Positions 26,181 through 34,207 of a stretch of DNA of 64,000 bases are shown here, piece by piece. Source of the stretch: Flintibacter sp. KGMB00164 (GTDB taxonomy: Bacteria; Bacillota; Clostridia; Oscillospirales; Oscillospiraceae); contig NZ_CP044227.1 in the NCBI RefSeq assembly GCF_008727735.1, forward strand, positions 2,853,796 through 2,917,795, given 5' to 3'. The notes beneath the pieces were generated by a model that saw nothing but the letters and a program-made list of their open reading frames with translations, did no database searches and was not told the origin of the DNA. Made by a program: the position numbers and the translations under genes. Position 1 is the stretch's first letter. Each line of letters begins with the position of its first letter.

Positions 26181-26477
26181 TTACTGGTCCTTGCAGACGA
26201 TGAGGGAACGCATCACGCCGTCGGTGATCCGGAAAATACGGTCCAGCTCGGCGGGGATAGCGGCAGCGGCGTTGAAGGTCATCAGGACGTAGTAGCCCTC
26301 CATCAGATCGTTGATGGGATAGGCCAGACGGCGCTTGCCCCACTCGTCGATCTCGGAGACGGTACCGTTAGCCTCCACGACGGCCTTGAACTTCGCAACC
26401 AGAGCAGCGATGGCCTCCTCGCTCAGAGCGGGGTCCAGGATATACATCGCCTCGTAGTTCGCAGTGATCTTTGCCAT
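26181..26477 (-). CDS. rpsF: 30S ribosomal protein S6
   Basis: This 98-residue ribosomal protein pairs with S18. NYEAMYILDP and WGKRRLAYPINDLMEGYYVL are diagnostic. First gene of the rpsF-ssb-rpsR operon, with 12 bases to ssb and an AAGGAGG ribosome binding site. The leader between promoter and start contains CCCGG/CCGGG pairing that could be an S6:S18 autoregulatory site; I cannot confirm this by eye. Confidence 0.97.
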   Translation of the reverse strand: MAKITANYEAMYILDPALSEEAIAALVAKFKAVVEANGTVSEIDEWGKRRLAYPINDLMEGYYVLMTFNAAAAIPAELDRIFRITDGVMRSLIVCKDQ

Positions 26478-26568
26478 GTTTCTTGCACCTCCTTATGGTC
26501 TTGTGGCCCCCGGTCTTCATGCCGGGAGCAAGGATAAGGCCCGCCTTCTCAGGAAGACAGGCCTAATT

Positions 26569-26596
26569 ATTATATCTGATTTTGTCCAGAAGTCAA
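26569..26596 (-). promoter_or_regulatory. rpsF operon promoter
   Basis: On the minus strand TTGACT (26591-26596), 16 bases, TATAAT (26569-26574). Confidence 0.65.
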
Positions 26597-26616
26597 GGGG
26601 TTACCTCTATAATAAT

Positions 26617-27537
26617 TTAAAATTTTTCCACTTTGAGGTCCTCCCGGGGGAGCTTTTCCCAGGAAAAGAGGGGGACGAGCTGCTGGGCGGTGATGGGCGC
26701 GGGCTCGGGAATGAGACCGGCCAGATGGGCCAGGCGGCCCAAAAGCTCGGGCGCGGTATACCGGCTCTGGAGCTCCCCCAGCTCCTGGTCCCGGTCCCGC
26801 TTGGCCAGCCGCCGCCCGTCGGCGGCCAGCAGCAAAGGCACGTGGCCATACTCCGGCTCCGGCAGCCCCAGCAGCCGCTGGAGATAGATCTGCCGTGGTG
26901 TGGACGAGAGCAGGTCGCTGCCCCGCACCACCTGGGTTACCCCCATGGCGGCGTCGTCCACTACCACCGCCAGCTGGTAGGCGTACACCCCGTCGGAGCG
27001 GCGCAAAATGAAGTCTCCGCAGTCGGTTTTTAAGTCCTCTTTGTATTCTCCCTGTAAAAGATCGCGGAATGTAATGGATTCCTGACCCACTTTGACCCGC
27101 CAGGCCGGGCGGCGGGTCTGGCTGAGAGCCTCCCGCTCCGCCTCGGTCAGCCGGGAACAGCGGCCGTCGTAGATCGTTTGGCCGTCGCTGCGGTGAGGCG
27201 CCGAGGCGGCCAGGCGCTCAGCCCGGGTGCAGTAGCAGGGATAGATAAGGCCCCGCTCCTCCAGGGCGTGGAAGGCCTCCGCATATACCGCCGTGCGCTC
27301 CGACTGGTACACCGGCTGGTTGTCCCAGGTGAGTCCAAGCCACTCCAGATCCCGCATCACCTGGTCGCACCAGGCCCGGGTACACCGGTCCGGGTCCAGG
27401 TCCTCCAGCCGCAGCACCATCTCGCCCCCCTGGCTCCGGGCGCTGAGCCAGGCCAGCAGCGCCGACCACAGGTTGCCCAGGTGCATCCGTCCGCTGGGGC
27501 TGGGGGCAAAGCGGCCCCGCACTGTTTTCTGTTCCAT
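26617..27537 (-). CDS. gluQ: Glutamyl-Q tRNA(Asp) synthetase / truncated GluRS-like enzyme
   Basis: This 306-residue protein is a GluRS catalytic domain without the anticodon-binding part. RFAPSPSGRMHLGNL includes the HIGH-type motif, and RRLAKRDRDQEL is the KMSKS equivalent; a cysteine cluster (CYCTRAE and GRCS) fits the zinc site of GluQ-RS, which attaches glutamate to queuosine of tRNA-Asp. The ATG at 27537 follows AGGAGG by 8 bases and gives the family length. It is divergent from the ECF sigma gene. Confidence 0.9.
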   Translation of the reverse strand: MEQKTVRGRFAPSPSGRMHLGNLWSALLAWLSARSQGGEMVLRLEDLDPDRCTRAWCDQVMRDLEWLGLTWDNQPVYQSERTAVYAEAFHALEERGLIYPCYCTRAERLAASAPHRSDGQTIYDGRCSRLTEAEREALSQTRRPAWRVKVGQESITFRDLLQGEYKEDLKTDCGDFILRRSDGVYAYQLAVVVDDAAMGVTQVVRGSDLLSSTPRQIYLQRLLGLPEPEYGHVPLLLAADGRRLAKRDRDQELGELQSRYTAPELLGRLAHLAGLIPEPAPITAQQLVPLFSWEKLPREDLKVEKF

Positions 27538-27601
27538 GGTCCGCCCCTCCTCTCCTTGTTGTGCCAAGGATACCACACCCCGCCGCCTCCCTGCAAGGCT
27601 C

Positions 27602-27631
27602 TTGCCAGAAAGCCCCAAGGGCGGGTATAAT
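27602..27631 (+). promoter_or_regulatory. Promoter of the ECF sigma/anti-sigma operon
   Basis: TTGCCA (27602-27607), 18-base spacer GAAAGCCCCAAGGGCGGG, TATAAT (27626-27631). An 8-bp dyad CGAAAAAA/TTTTTTCG lies just downstream (27639-27663) and could be an operator or an ECF-type site. Confidence 0.55.
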
Positions 27632-27720
27632 GGAGGGCGAAAAAATCCCAGAAATTTTTTCGTCTCCACGCAATAAAATGCCCCCGTTCCCCATTTCATA
27701 AATGACAGGAGAAATGCGCC

Positions 27721-28299
27721 ATGCTGATGCTATTGGCAGCACTGCAAAGTGAATATGGCGTCCCCGACCCCCAGCAGCTGGAAGAGCTGATGGCGGGCCT
27801 GGCCGCCGGAGACCGGGAATCTCTGGCTCAGCTGTACCATCGCACCCGGGCGGCGGTATACGGCCTGGCCCTGTCCATTCTGGGCAGCGGACACGACGCG
27901 GAGGACGTGACCCAGGACACCTACGTGACCGCCTGGGAGAAGTGCCACCTCTACCGCCCTCAGGGCACCCCCATGGCCTGGCTGCTCACCATCACCCGGA
28001 ACCTGGCCCGCATGAAGCTGCGGGACCGGGGCCGCACCCAGGACCTTGGAGAGGAGCAGTGGCACGCTATCCCCGCCCAGTCCCCCTCGGTGACCCCCGA
28101 GGACCGGGCCGTGCTGGAGGCCGCTCTCAACATCCTCAGCGACCAGGAACGGCAGATCGTGGTGCTCCACGCCGCGGCCGGTCTCAAACACCGGGAGATC
28201 GCCAAGCTGCTGGAGCTGCCTTTGCCCACCGTGCTGTCCAAGTATCGCAGAGCCCTGTCAAAACTCAAGACCAAACTGGAAGGAGATGACGCCCTATGA
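27721..28299 (+). CDS. ECF-type RNA polymerase sigma factor
   Basis: This 192-residue sigma factor has region 2 (LYHRTRAAVYGLALSILGSG then AEDVTQDTYVTAWEK) and region 4 (LSDQERQIVVLHAAAGLKHR, EIAKLLELPLPTVLSKYRRA). It directs polymerase to a regulon that includes, presumably, its own operon. The ATG at 27721 has AGGAG 9 bases upstream. Its stop overlaps the start of the anti-sigma gene (ATGA), which is typical of a sigma/anti-sigma pair. Confidence 0.92.
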   Translation: MLMLLAALQSEYGVPDPQQLEELMAGLAAGDRESLAQLYHRTRAAVYGLALSILGSGHDAEDVTQDTYVTAWEKCHLYRPQGTPMAWLLTITRNLARMKLRDRGRTQDLGEEQWHAIPAQSPSVTPEDRAVLEAALNILSDQERQIVVLHAAAGLKHREIAKLLELPLPTVLSKYRRALSKLKTKLEGDDAL

Positions 28300-29867
28300 C
28301 AGACCATGAGTTGGAACGCAGGCTGCGCACCGCCCTGGATCACGCCGCCCCCAACGACCTGGAGGGCGTGCTCTCCCGGTGTGAAACGGGGAAAGGAACT
28401 GTGATCGACATGACAAATGCCGTGGAAACGAAGAAGAAAAAGAAACGCTGGGCTCCCCTGGCGGCGGCCGCCTGTCTGGCCCTGGTGCTGGTTGGCGGCG
28501 GCGGAGGCTACTACTATTACAGCGCCAACAACGCCGTGGCCTCTCTGGTATCCCTGGACGTGAACCCCAGCATCCAGCTGGAGGTTAATAAAAACGAAAA
28601 AGTTCTCTCTGCCACCCCCATGAACGACGACGGAGCGGAGATTTTGGACGGCATGGACCTGAAAGGCACCCAGGCCGACGTGGCTATGTACGCTATCATC
28701 GGCTCCCTCCTGCAGCACGGCTATGTGGATGAGCTGGCCAACTCCATCCTCATCACCGTGGAAGACGACGACCAGGCGCGGGGCGAGAAGCTCCAGCAGG
28801 AGCTCACCGCCCAGGCCGACGCCGCCCTGGCCAATGCTCAGGTGAACGGCGCGGTGCTGGCTCAGACCCTCCAGAACAGCGAGGAGCTCAGTCAAAAGGC
28901 CCAGGAGTACGGCATTTCCACTGGCAAGGCGGCCCTGATCCAGGCCATCGTGGCGGGCAGCAACAACACCAAGACCTTTGAGGATCTGGTGGGCCTGTCC
29001 ATCAACGAGCTGAACCTCCTCTATACCGCCCAGGCTCCTCTGGAAGGACAGACTTCCGGCAATGAGCAGAACACCGGCACAGCCAACACCGCCCCCATTA
29101 CCACCTCCGGCTCCGCCAGCCAGAGCGCCTACATCGGCCTGGAGGCCGCCAAGGAGGCCGCTTTGAAGCACGCTGGGGTCTCCGCCTCTGACGCCACCTT
29201 TGTGGAGGCCGAGTACGACTATGACGATGGACGCATGGTCTATGAGGTGGAATTCCACGTGAAGGGCACCGAATACGACTATGAGATCGACGCCCAGACT
29301 GGGGCGGTGGTGAAGTATAAGAACGAGCAGAACGGCGCCAACACCGGCGCCTCCGGTTCTGCCAATACCTCCTCCTTCATCGGGGAGAGCGCCGCCAAGG
29401 CCGCCGCCCTCAACCACGCCGGGGTCAGCGAGAGCAGCACCAAATACTGCAACGCCTGGCTGGAGTACGACGACGGCCGCGCCGAGTGCTATGAGGTGGA
29501 ATTTATGGCGGGCAACACCCGCTATGAGTACAAGATCGCTCTCACCTCCGCCACCGTGCTGGAGAGCGAGCGGGAGAGCTACGGCGGCTCTGGAAGCTCT
29601 GGACAATCCACCGGCCAGAGCGGCAGCCAGACCAGCGGCGGCTCCGGCACTTCCTCCACCGACATCGGTGCGGAAAAGGCCAAATCCATCGCCCTCAACC
29701 ACGCGGGGGTCAGCGCCAGCCAGACCTCTGAGATGAAGGTGGAGCAGGACTGGGACGACGGCGTTCTGGAGTATGAAGTGGAGTTCAAGGCCGGCGGGGT
29801 GGAGTATGAGTACACCATCCACGGCGGAACGGGACAGATTTTGAAGTACGAATCCGATCGGGATTAA
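28296..29867 (+). CDS. RsgI-like membrane anti-sigma factor with three PepSY domains
   Basis: This 523-residue single-pass protein has a short cytosolic part (1-51) that should hold the sigma factor, a basic stop KKKKKRW, a membrane helix (about 52-76), and an outside region. The start of the outside region, SLDVNPSIQLEVN with N90-P91, matches the RsgI domain in which the chain cleaves itself at Asn-Pro to make the protein sensitive to pulling or proteolysis. Three PepSY-like repeats follow (about 278-340, 360-428, 455-520; each starts A-K-x-x-A-L-x-H-A-G-V-S and contains YEVEF), separated by Gly/Ser/Thr linkers. The ligand is unknown. RsgI usually pairs with SigI, so pairing with an ECF factor is of note. 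Confidence 0.85.
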   Translation: MTDHELERRLRTALDHAAPNDLEGVLSRCETGKGTVIDMTNAVETKKKKKRWAPLAAAACLALVLVGGGGGYYYYSANNAVASLVSLDVNPSIQLEVNKNEKVLSATPMNDDGAEILDGMDLKGTQADVAMYAIIGSLLQHGYVDELANSILITVEDDDQARGEKLQQELTAQADAALANAQVNGAVLAQTLQNSEELSQKAQEYGISTGKAALIQAIVAGSNNTKTFEDLVGLSINELNLLYTAQAPLEGQTSGNEQNTGTANTAPITTSGSASQSAYIGLEAAKEAALKHAGVSASDATFVEAEYDYDDGRMVYEVEFHVKGTEYDYEIDAQTGAVVKYKNEQNGANTGASGSANTSSFIGESAAKAAALNHAGVSESSTKYCNAWLEYDDGRAECYEVEFMAGNTRYEYKIALTSATVLESERESYGGSGSSGQSTGQSGSQTSGGSGTSSTDIGAEKAKSIALNHAGVSASQTSEMKVEQDWDDGVLEYEVEFKAGGVEYEYTIHGGTGQILKYESDRD

Positions 29868-29873
29868 GAAGAA

Positions 29874-29910
29874 AGCCCTGGCTGTCAACGGCAGCCAGGG
29901 CTATTTGTTT
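29874..29910 (+). terminator. Terminator after the anti-sigma gene
   Basis: AGCCCTGGCTG pairs with CAGCCAGGGCT, followed by ATTTGTTT. Confidence 0.75.
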
Positions 29911-29919
29911 GGGGAAAAG

Positions 29920-30513
29920 TTACGCCCTGCGGGGCGTCCTACTTTGCCCACGGCGGCAAAGTAGGCAAAACGCCGCCGGGGGCCGCCTTCGAGGAACACT
30001 TTGCCTGCGGCAGTGTTCCTAGGCGGCTTGCCCCCGGTCCCCCAATTACGGGGGCGGGTCCCTTTGAGCGTTTGGTCCGTTTCGGCGGCCTAAGTTTTGA
30101 CCGTGCATCCCTCTACTCTCGGCCCACAGGGGCCTTTTTCCATCAGAATTTAAAGCTATTTTCTTCTAACGCACACCGCCTGGCGCCTGCCTACCTGTTG
30201 GGTGCGGCGGTGGTCGGGCGAACCAGCTGCCACGGTTTTGCCAGGGTAGGCGGTGTCCGTACAGCGCAGATACTTTTAAATTTCTGACCCGGCAGGGGCC
30301 TGTGTCCCCGAGGCAAGAAGGACCAGCGGTCTTGTCTTTGCCCGCCGGATAGAATTGCCCATTTCCCAGGAGGGCGTCCCCCGTAACCGGGGGTCTGGGG
30401 GGCAGATGACTGTGAGCGCCCGCTCCGCGAAGGCGCTCACCGGAATCAACCCCCAGTCACTCTTTGGTTCCTTTCTGGTGATCCAGAAAGGAACCCGCCC
30501 CGCAGGGCGGAAC
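29920..30513. repeat. Large intergenic hairpin element, copy R3 (two arms)
   Basis: A full copy between the anti-sigma gene and the convergent metallopeptidase. The left arm has stem 1 as CCTACTTTGCC/GGCAAAGTAGG and stem 2 as AGGAACACT/AGTGTTCCT, both different from other copies but still paired. The right arm has GTTCCTTTCTG/CAGAAAGGAAC, GTGAGCGCC/GGCGCTCAC and ends CCGCCCCGCAGGGCGG. The core includes TGCGGCGGTGGTCGGGCG and CAGCTGCCACGGTTTTGCC. Confidence 0.8.
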
Positions 30514-30515
30514 CT

Positions 30516-30884
30516 TTACTCATCTCCCCTGGCCTGCTTTAAAAACTCCGCATCCTTATCATCCAGAGCATGCAGCCCCGCAAAATCCTCCATGTGGTGG
30601 GTAAACTCATGGGCCACAGTGGCGAAGATCTCATCCTTCCAGGTCTCCTCGTCCTCGTCAGCAAGCAGAGCGGCAAAGGAGCCGTAGTAGAGTACAATAT
30701 ACCGCCCCAGCATATCATTGCAGTACTCCCCCATGATGTACATCTCCCCTGGGGGAAACGCCGGGTCGGGCAGGGCCTGCTCCTCCAGCTGGATGCCTCC
30801 GTCCAGCTCTTCAAAAAACGCGTCCGGGAACTGCTGGGCGATCTCCTCCAGCCAGTCCCCCATGGTCTCGTAGCTGGGCACCAT
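30516..30884 (-). CDS. Minimal zincin-type metallopeptidase family protein
   Basis: This 122-residue cytosolic protein has a zinc-protease motif HEFTHHMEDFAG near residue 90 and an acidic N-terminal half. It matches the small bacterial metallopeptidase family (COG3824-like) in size and motif position; activity and targets are unknown. The ATG at 30884 follows GGAGG by 8 bases. Its 3' end abuts repeat R3. Confidence 0.75.
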   Translation of the reverse strand: MVPSYETMGDWLEEIAQQFPDAFFEELDGGIQLEEQALPDPAFPPGEMYIMGEYCNDMLGRYIVLYYGSFAALLADEDEETWKDEIFATVAHEFTHHMEDFAGLHALDDKDAEFLKQARGDE

Positions 30885-31048
30885 GGCAAACGCCTCCTTT
30901 TCTTCCTTTTCCTCAGGATATCAAAAACTATGCTCCCATACAAGGGTCAGAAAACCTTCGAAAAAACTTAAGAATTATTCCATATCAATTTAATCTTTCT
31001 GCGGTATGGTATAGAAGACATCCCTTGGACAGAAAAGAGGTTTTCCCT

Positions 31049-31900
31049 ATGCCATCCCGTTCCCGCGAGGCTGCCGCCTCCACAAAGAAAAAACGTCGCC
31101 GTTCCCCCCTGCCCTGGATTCTTCTGGTCCTGGTGGCAGTGGTGGGAGGCTATCGCCTCTATACCGGCTATTTCCCCTTCCAGCCCCGCCACTCCCTGGA
31201 CGGCCAGACCATCAGCAGCGAGACTCTCTCCCAGCTGCGTGAACTGGCCAAGGAGGAGACCCAGGCTAAATACATCCTGAAAAATCTGGACGACTACCCC
31301 GCCAATCTGCTCTCCCTGCTTGCCCGCAACAGTGAAACTCTGGACTTTGTGGCGGGCTATCCCCAGCACAAGCACGACACCCCCGCCGACACGGTGGGCG
31401 AGGTGACAAAGGGAGAGTTCCCCCTGCTCATACAGTGGGATATGCGCTGGGGCTACGCCAACTACGGCGATGGTCTGATGGCTCTCAACGGCTGCGGCCC
31501 CACCGCCCTGTCCATGGTGATCTGCGGCCTCACTGGAGACAACACCATCACCCCCTACACCGTGGCCCAGTACGCTGACAGCCAAGGGCTGTATGTGGAC
31601 GGCGTGGGCACCAGCTGGGATCTGATGCGCACAGGAGCCGAACACTTCGGTCTCACCGCCAAGGAGCTGCCCCTGGACGAGGGCGTGGTCACCCGCGCTC
31701 TGAAAAACGGCCAGCCCATCATTTGCAGCGTCGGCCCCGGCGACTTTACCACCAGCGGCCACTTTATCGTGTTGGTGGGCATGGAGGACGGCAAAATTCG
31801 GGTCAACGATCCCAACCGCCACTCCACCAGCTCTCAGCTGTGGGACTACGACACCCTGGCCGGACAGATCAACAATCTGTGGGCCTACTCCCTGGCCTGA
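31049..31900 (+). CDS. Membrane-anchored C39-like cysteine peptidase
   Basis: This 283-residue protein has a basic N-terminus, a single membrane helix (about residues 21-38), then an outside domain with the C39-like papain-fold triad: C149 in ALNGCGPTALSM, H238 in TSGHFIVLVG and D254 in RVNDPNRH. It lacks the ABC transporter parts of bacteriocin exporters and belongs to the stand-alone C39 group found in many clostridia. The ATG at 31049 is preferred to a TTG 24 bases earlier because AGAGG precedes it. It lies between a metallopeptidase and a serpin. Confidence 0.82.
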   Translation: MPSRSREAAASTKKKRRRSPLPWILLVLVAVVGGYRLYTGYFPFQPRHSLDGQTISSETLSQLRELAKEETQAKYILKNLDDYPANLLSLLARNSETLDFVAGYPQHKHDTPADTVGEVTKGEFPLLIQWDMRWGYANYGDGLMALNGCGPTALSMVICGLTGDNTITPYTVAQYADSQGLYVDGVGTSWDLMRTGAEHFGLTAKELPLDEGVVTRALKNGQPIICSVGPGDFTTSGHFIVLVGMEDGKIRVNDPNRHSTSSQLWDYDTLAGQINNLWAYSLA

Positions 31901-32025
31901 CCCTTCCCTGCCGGAGCAAAACGGGGTATAATAGAGATAAGAATCCGTGCTTAGATTTGGAACCCCTCCACCCTGTATTCCGTCTAAATCAGTAGAGAGG
32001 AAACACCGGAAAGGAGTGTACTGCC

Positions 32026-33408
32026 ATGAAACGAACGGTATCCATCTTGCTGGCCTCTGCCCTACTCTTATCTCTGGCAAGCTGCGGCCCCAAAGGGGAG
32101 TCTTCCGATCCCCAGGGCAGTCAGAGCTCGTCCCAGAGCCAGGCCGAGGCCGTCTTTACCACCCTGAAGGAGCCCACCTACCCCGAATTTCCCCAGTTTC
32201 CCCAGCAGCCCGAGGACGGCCCTGACGCTGACTGGGACGCCTATTATAACGCCTACGACGAGTATTACAGCGCGGTGATGGAGCTGCGCAGCGGCGGCAT
32301 CCCTGAGGGCACCCGCTTTGCCCTGAGCGACTTTGCCGCCAAGAGCACTCCCCTGGCTCTGGCAGGCCAGGAGGGGAAAAACGCCGCTTACTCCCCTGCC
32401 TCCCTGTGGGCGGCTCTTGCCATGCTGGTACCCTGCGCCCAGGGCGACAGTCAGGCCCAGCTGCTCTCCGCCCTGGGGGTGGCCGGTCAGCGGGAGCTCA
32501 CCGACCAGGTGGGTCGCCTGTGGAAGGGCCTGTATACCAACGACGGGGTGAGCAGCCTGATTTTGTCCAACTCCGTGTGGCTCAATGATGCTCAGGAGGG
32601 GAACTACGTCCAGTCCACCCTGGACACGTTGGGCCGGGACTACTTTGCCGGGGTATACACCACCCCCATGGGCACTGCCGGAGCCAATCAGGCCATCACG
32701 GACTGGATTTCCAAGGAGACAGGCGGTCTCATCGGCGGAGATGGGCCGGTGGTGGAGACCACACCGGACACCCTGCTTCTGCTGGCCTCCTCCCTCTACT
32801 ACAAGGCAGCCTGGCTGGAGCCCTTTGATGCCTCCCAGACCCAGGCGGGAGACTTCACCACCGCCGCAGGGAATACCGTCTCCGCAGACTTTATGCACGC
32901 TTCCAAAGCGGGTAGTTTTCTGAAACGGGATGGCTATCAGGCTGCTGCTCTGGAAACCCAACTGGGCGAGATGTTCTTCGTCCTGCCAGAGGAGGGCACA
33001 GCTCCCGAGACGCTGCTCAATGACCCCAACTTCCTGTCCAGCCTCAGCTCCGGAGCCGCCGATGTGCAGTACGGTACGGTGGAGTGGTCGGTACCCAAGT
33101 TTGACCTGTCCGCCGACCTGGACCTGATGAACACCCTGAAATCTCTGGGCATCACCGACCTGCTGGATGGCGACAAAGCGGATCTCAGCGGTCTCACCTC
33201 TCTGGACGCCTATCTGAACCAGGCCCAGCAGATGACCCGGGTGAGTGTAAACGAAGAAGGCGTGGAGGCCGCCGCCGTTACCATATTGGGCATGGGAGCG
33301 GGCGCGCCGCCTGACGAAACCTGCATCATGGAGCTGAATCGCCCCTTCCTGTTCGTACTGCGCAGCCAGGGTGTGACCCTATTTGTCGGCGTGGTGAATG
33401 AGGTGTAA
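32026..33408 (+). CDS. Serpin-family lipoprotein (protease inhibitor)
   Basis: This 460-residue lipoprotein has lipobox LASC (C20), a serine-rich and proline-rich linker, and a complete serpin fold ending in the reactive loop and RPFLFVLR strand. The hinge VNEEGVEAAAVT (about 408-419) has the small residues needed for loop insertion, so it should be inhibitory. The P1 residue lies between G426 and P429; the loop is a few residues longer than in alpha-1-antitrypsin, so P1 is not certain. Small residues there would suit elastase- or subtilisin-like targets. A GGGGTATAAT -10 region lies about 100 bases upstream. Confidence 0.9.
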   Translation: MKRTVSILLASALLLSLASCGPKGESSDPQGSQSSSQSQAEAVFTTLKEPTYPEFPQFPQQPEDGPDADWDAYYNAYDEYYSAVMELRSGGIPEGTRFALSDFAAKSTPLALAGQEGKNAAYSPASLWAALAMLVPCAQGDSQAQLLSALGVAGQRELTDQVGRLWKGLYTNDGVSSLILSNSVWLNDAQEGNYVQSTLDTLGRDYFAGVYTTPMGTAGANQAITDWISKETGGLIGGDGPVVETTPDTLLLLASSLYYKAAWLEPFDASQTQAGDFTTAAGNTVSADFMHASKAGSFLKRDGYQAAALETQLGEMFFVLPEEGTAPETLLNDPNFLSSLSSGAADVQYGTVEWSVPKFDLSADLDLMNTLKSLGITDLLDGDKADLSGLTSLDAYLNQAQQMTRVSVNEEGVEAAAVTILGMGAGAPPDETCIMELNRPFLFVLRSQGVTLFVGVVNEV

Positions 33409-33427
33409 TTCTTTCTCTGATATAGCA

Positions 33428-33466
33428 AGCGTCCCCGCAGGGTGAGTTCCTGCGGGGACGCTTTTT
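33428..33466 (+). terminator. Terminator after the serpin gene
   Basis: AGCGTCCCCGCAGG pairs with CCTGCGGGGACGCT, followed by T4. Confidence 0.85.
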
Positions 33467-33477
33467 GTGTTTGGAGG

Positions 33478-34084
33478 GTTCCGCCCTGCGGGGCGAGGAG
33501 AGGCGATGTTCCTTTCTGAGCGATCAGAAAGGAACCAAAGAATCGCTGGGGGTTGATTCCGGTGAGCGCCTTCGCGGAGCGGGCGCTCACAGTCATCTGC
33601 CCCCCAGGCCCCCATTACGGGGGACGCCCTCCAGAAAGATTGGTTTTGACCTCCCGGCGGGCAAAGACAAGATCTGTGATTCTTTTTGCCTCGGGCCTTA
33701 GGCCCTTTATGTGCAAAATTTGGTGGAAAGGTGCGTTGAAATAACACCGCCTACTCTGGCAAAACTGTGGCGGTTAGTCAGCTCGACCACCGCCGCACCA
33801 AACAGGTAGGCAAGCACCAGGCGGCGTGCGTTAGTGTGGCAATGCCTTCAAATTTTGATGGTAGCAGGCCCCTGTGGGCCGAGAATAGGACGGAAACCGG
33901 TCTTGATTTTGCCCGCCGGAAAACACCTAAGGCCCAAAGGGACACGCCCCCGTAAACAGGGGTCCGGGGAAAAGGTGACTGTGAGTGCCCGCTCCGCGAA
34001 GGCGCTCACCGGAGCCATTCCCCGGCGGCGTTTTGGTTCCTTTGCCGCCGTGGGCAAAGGAACCCGCCCCGCAGGGCGGAACCC
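33478..34084. repeat. Large intergenic hairpin element, copy R4 (two arms)
   Basis: The clearest full copy. From the left: CCGCCCTGCGGGGCG, stem GTTCCTTTCTG/CAGAAAGGAAC, stem GGTGAGCGCC/GGGCGCTCAC, CCCCCATTACGGGGG, CCGGCGGGCAAA, GGGCCTTAGGCCC, core CACCGCCTACTCTGGCAAAA and ACCGCCGCACCAAACAGG; then the same marks in reverse complement on the right, ending CCGCCCCGCAGGGCGG. The right stem 1 is GTTCCTTTGCC/GGCAAAGGAAC. Confidence 0.8.
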
Positions 34085-34090
34085 TGAAAT

Positions 34091-34207
34091 AAAAACGTGG
34101 GAGCGACGAAGAATGTCACTCCCACGAAAAACTCTCTTACGGGCGTAGAGGCGAAACGAAGTTTCGCACAAAGTTCTTTGCCAAGCTTTCTTTTAAGAAA
34201 GCGGGGG
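34091..34207 (-). terminator. 3'-UTR hairpin module with terminator, copy d
   Basis: On the minus strand after the FtsX-type gene: CCGCTTTCTT/AAGAAAGC, GCGAAAC-ttc-GTTTCGC, then CGTGGGAGTGAC/GTCGCTCCCACG (34096-34126) and T5. Confidence 0.8.

Noticed and set aside
28000..29888. 642-residue frame opposite the sigma/anti-sigma genes
   Set aside because: It is antisense to two overlapping genes with clear domains and start signals.
30355..30687. Recurrent short frames encoding peptides like MTVSARSAKALTG in the repeat elements
   Set aside because: They recur only because the DNA repeats recur. The reading frame is not kept between copies, and the conserved property is base-pairing, not coding.
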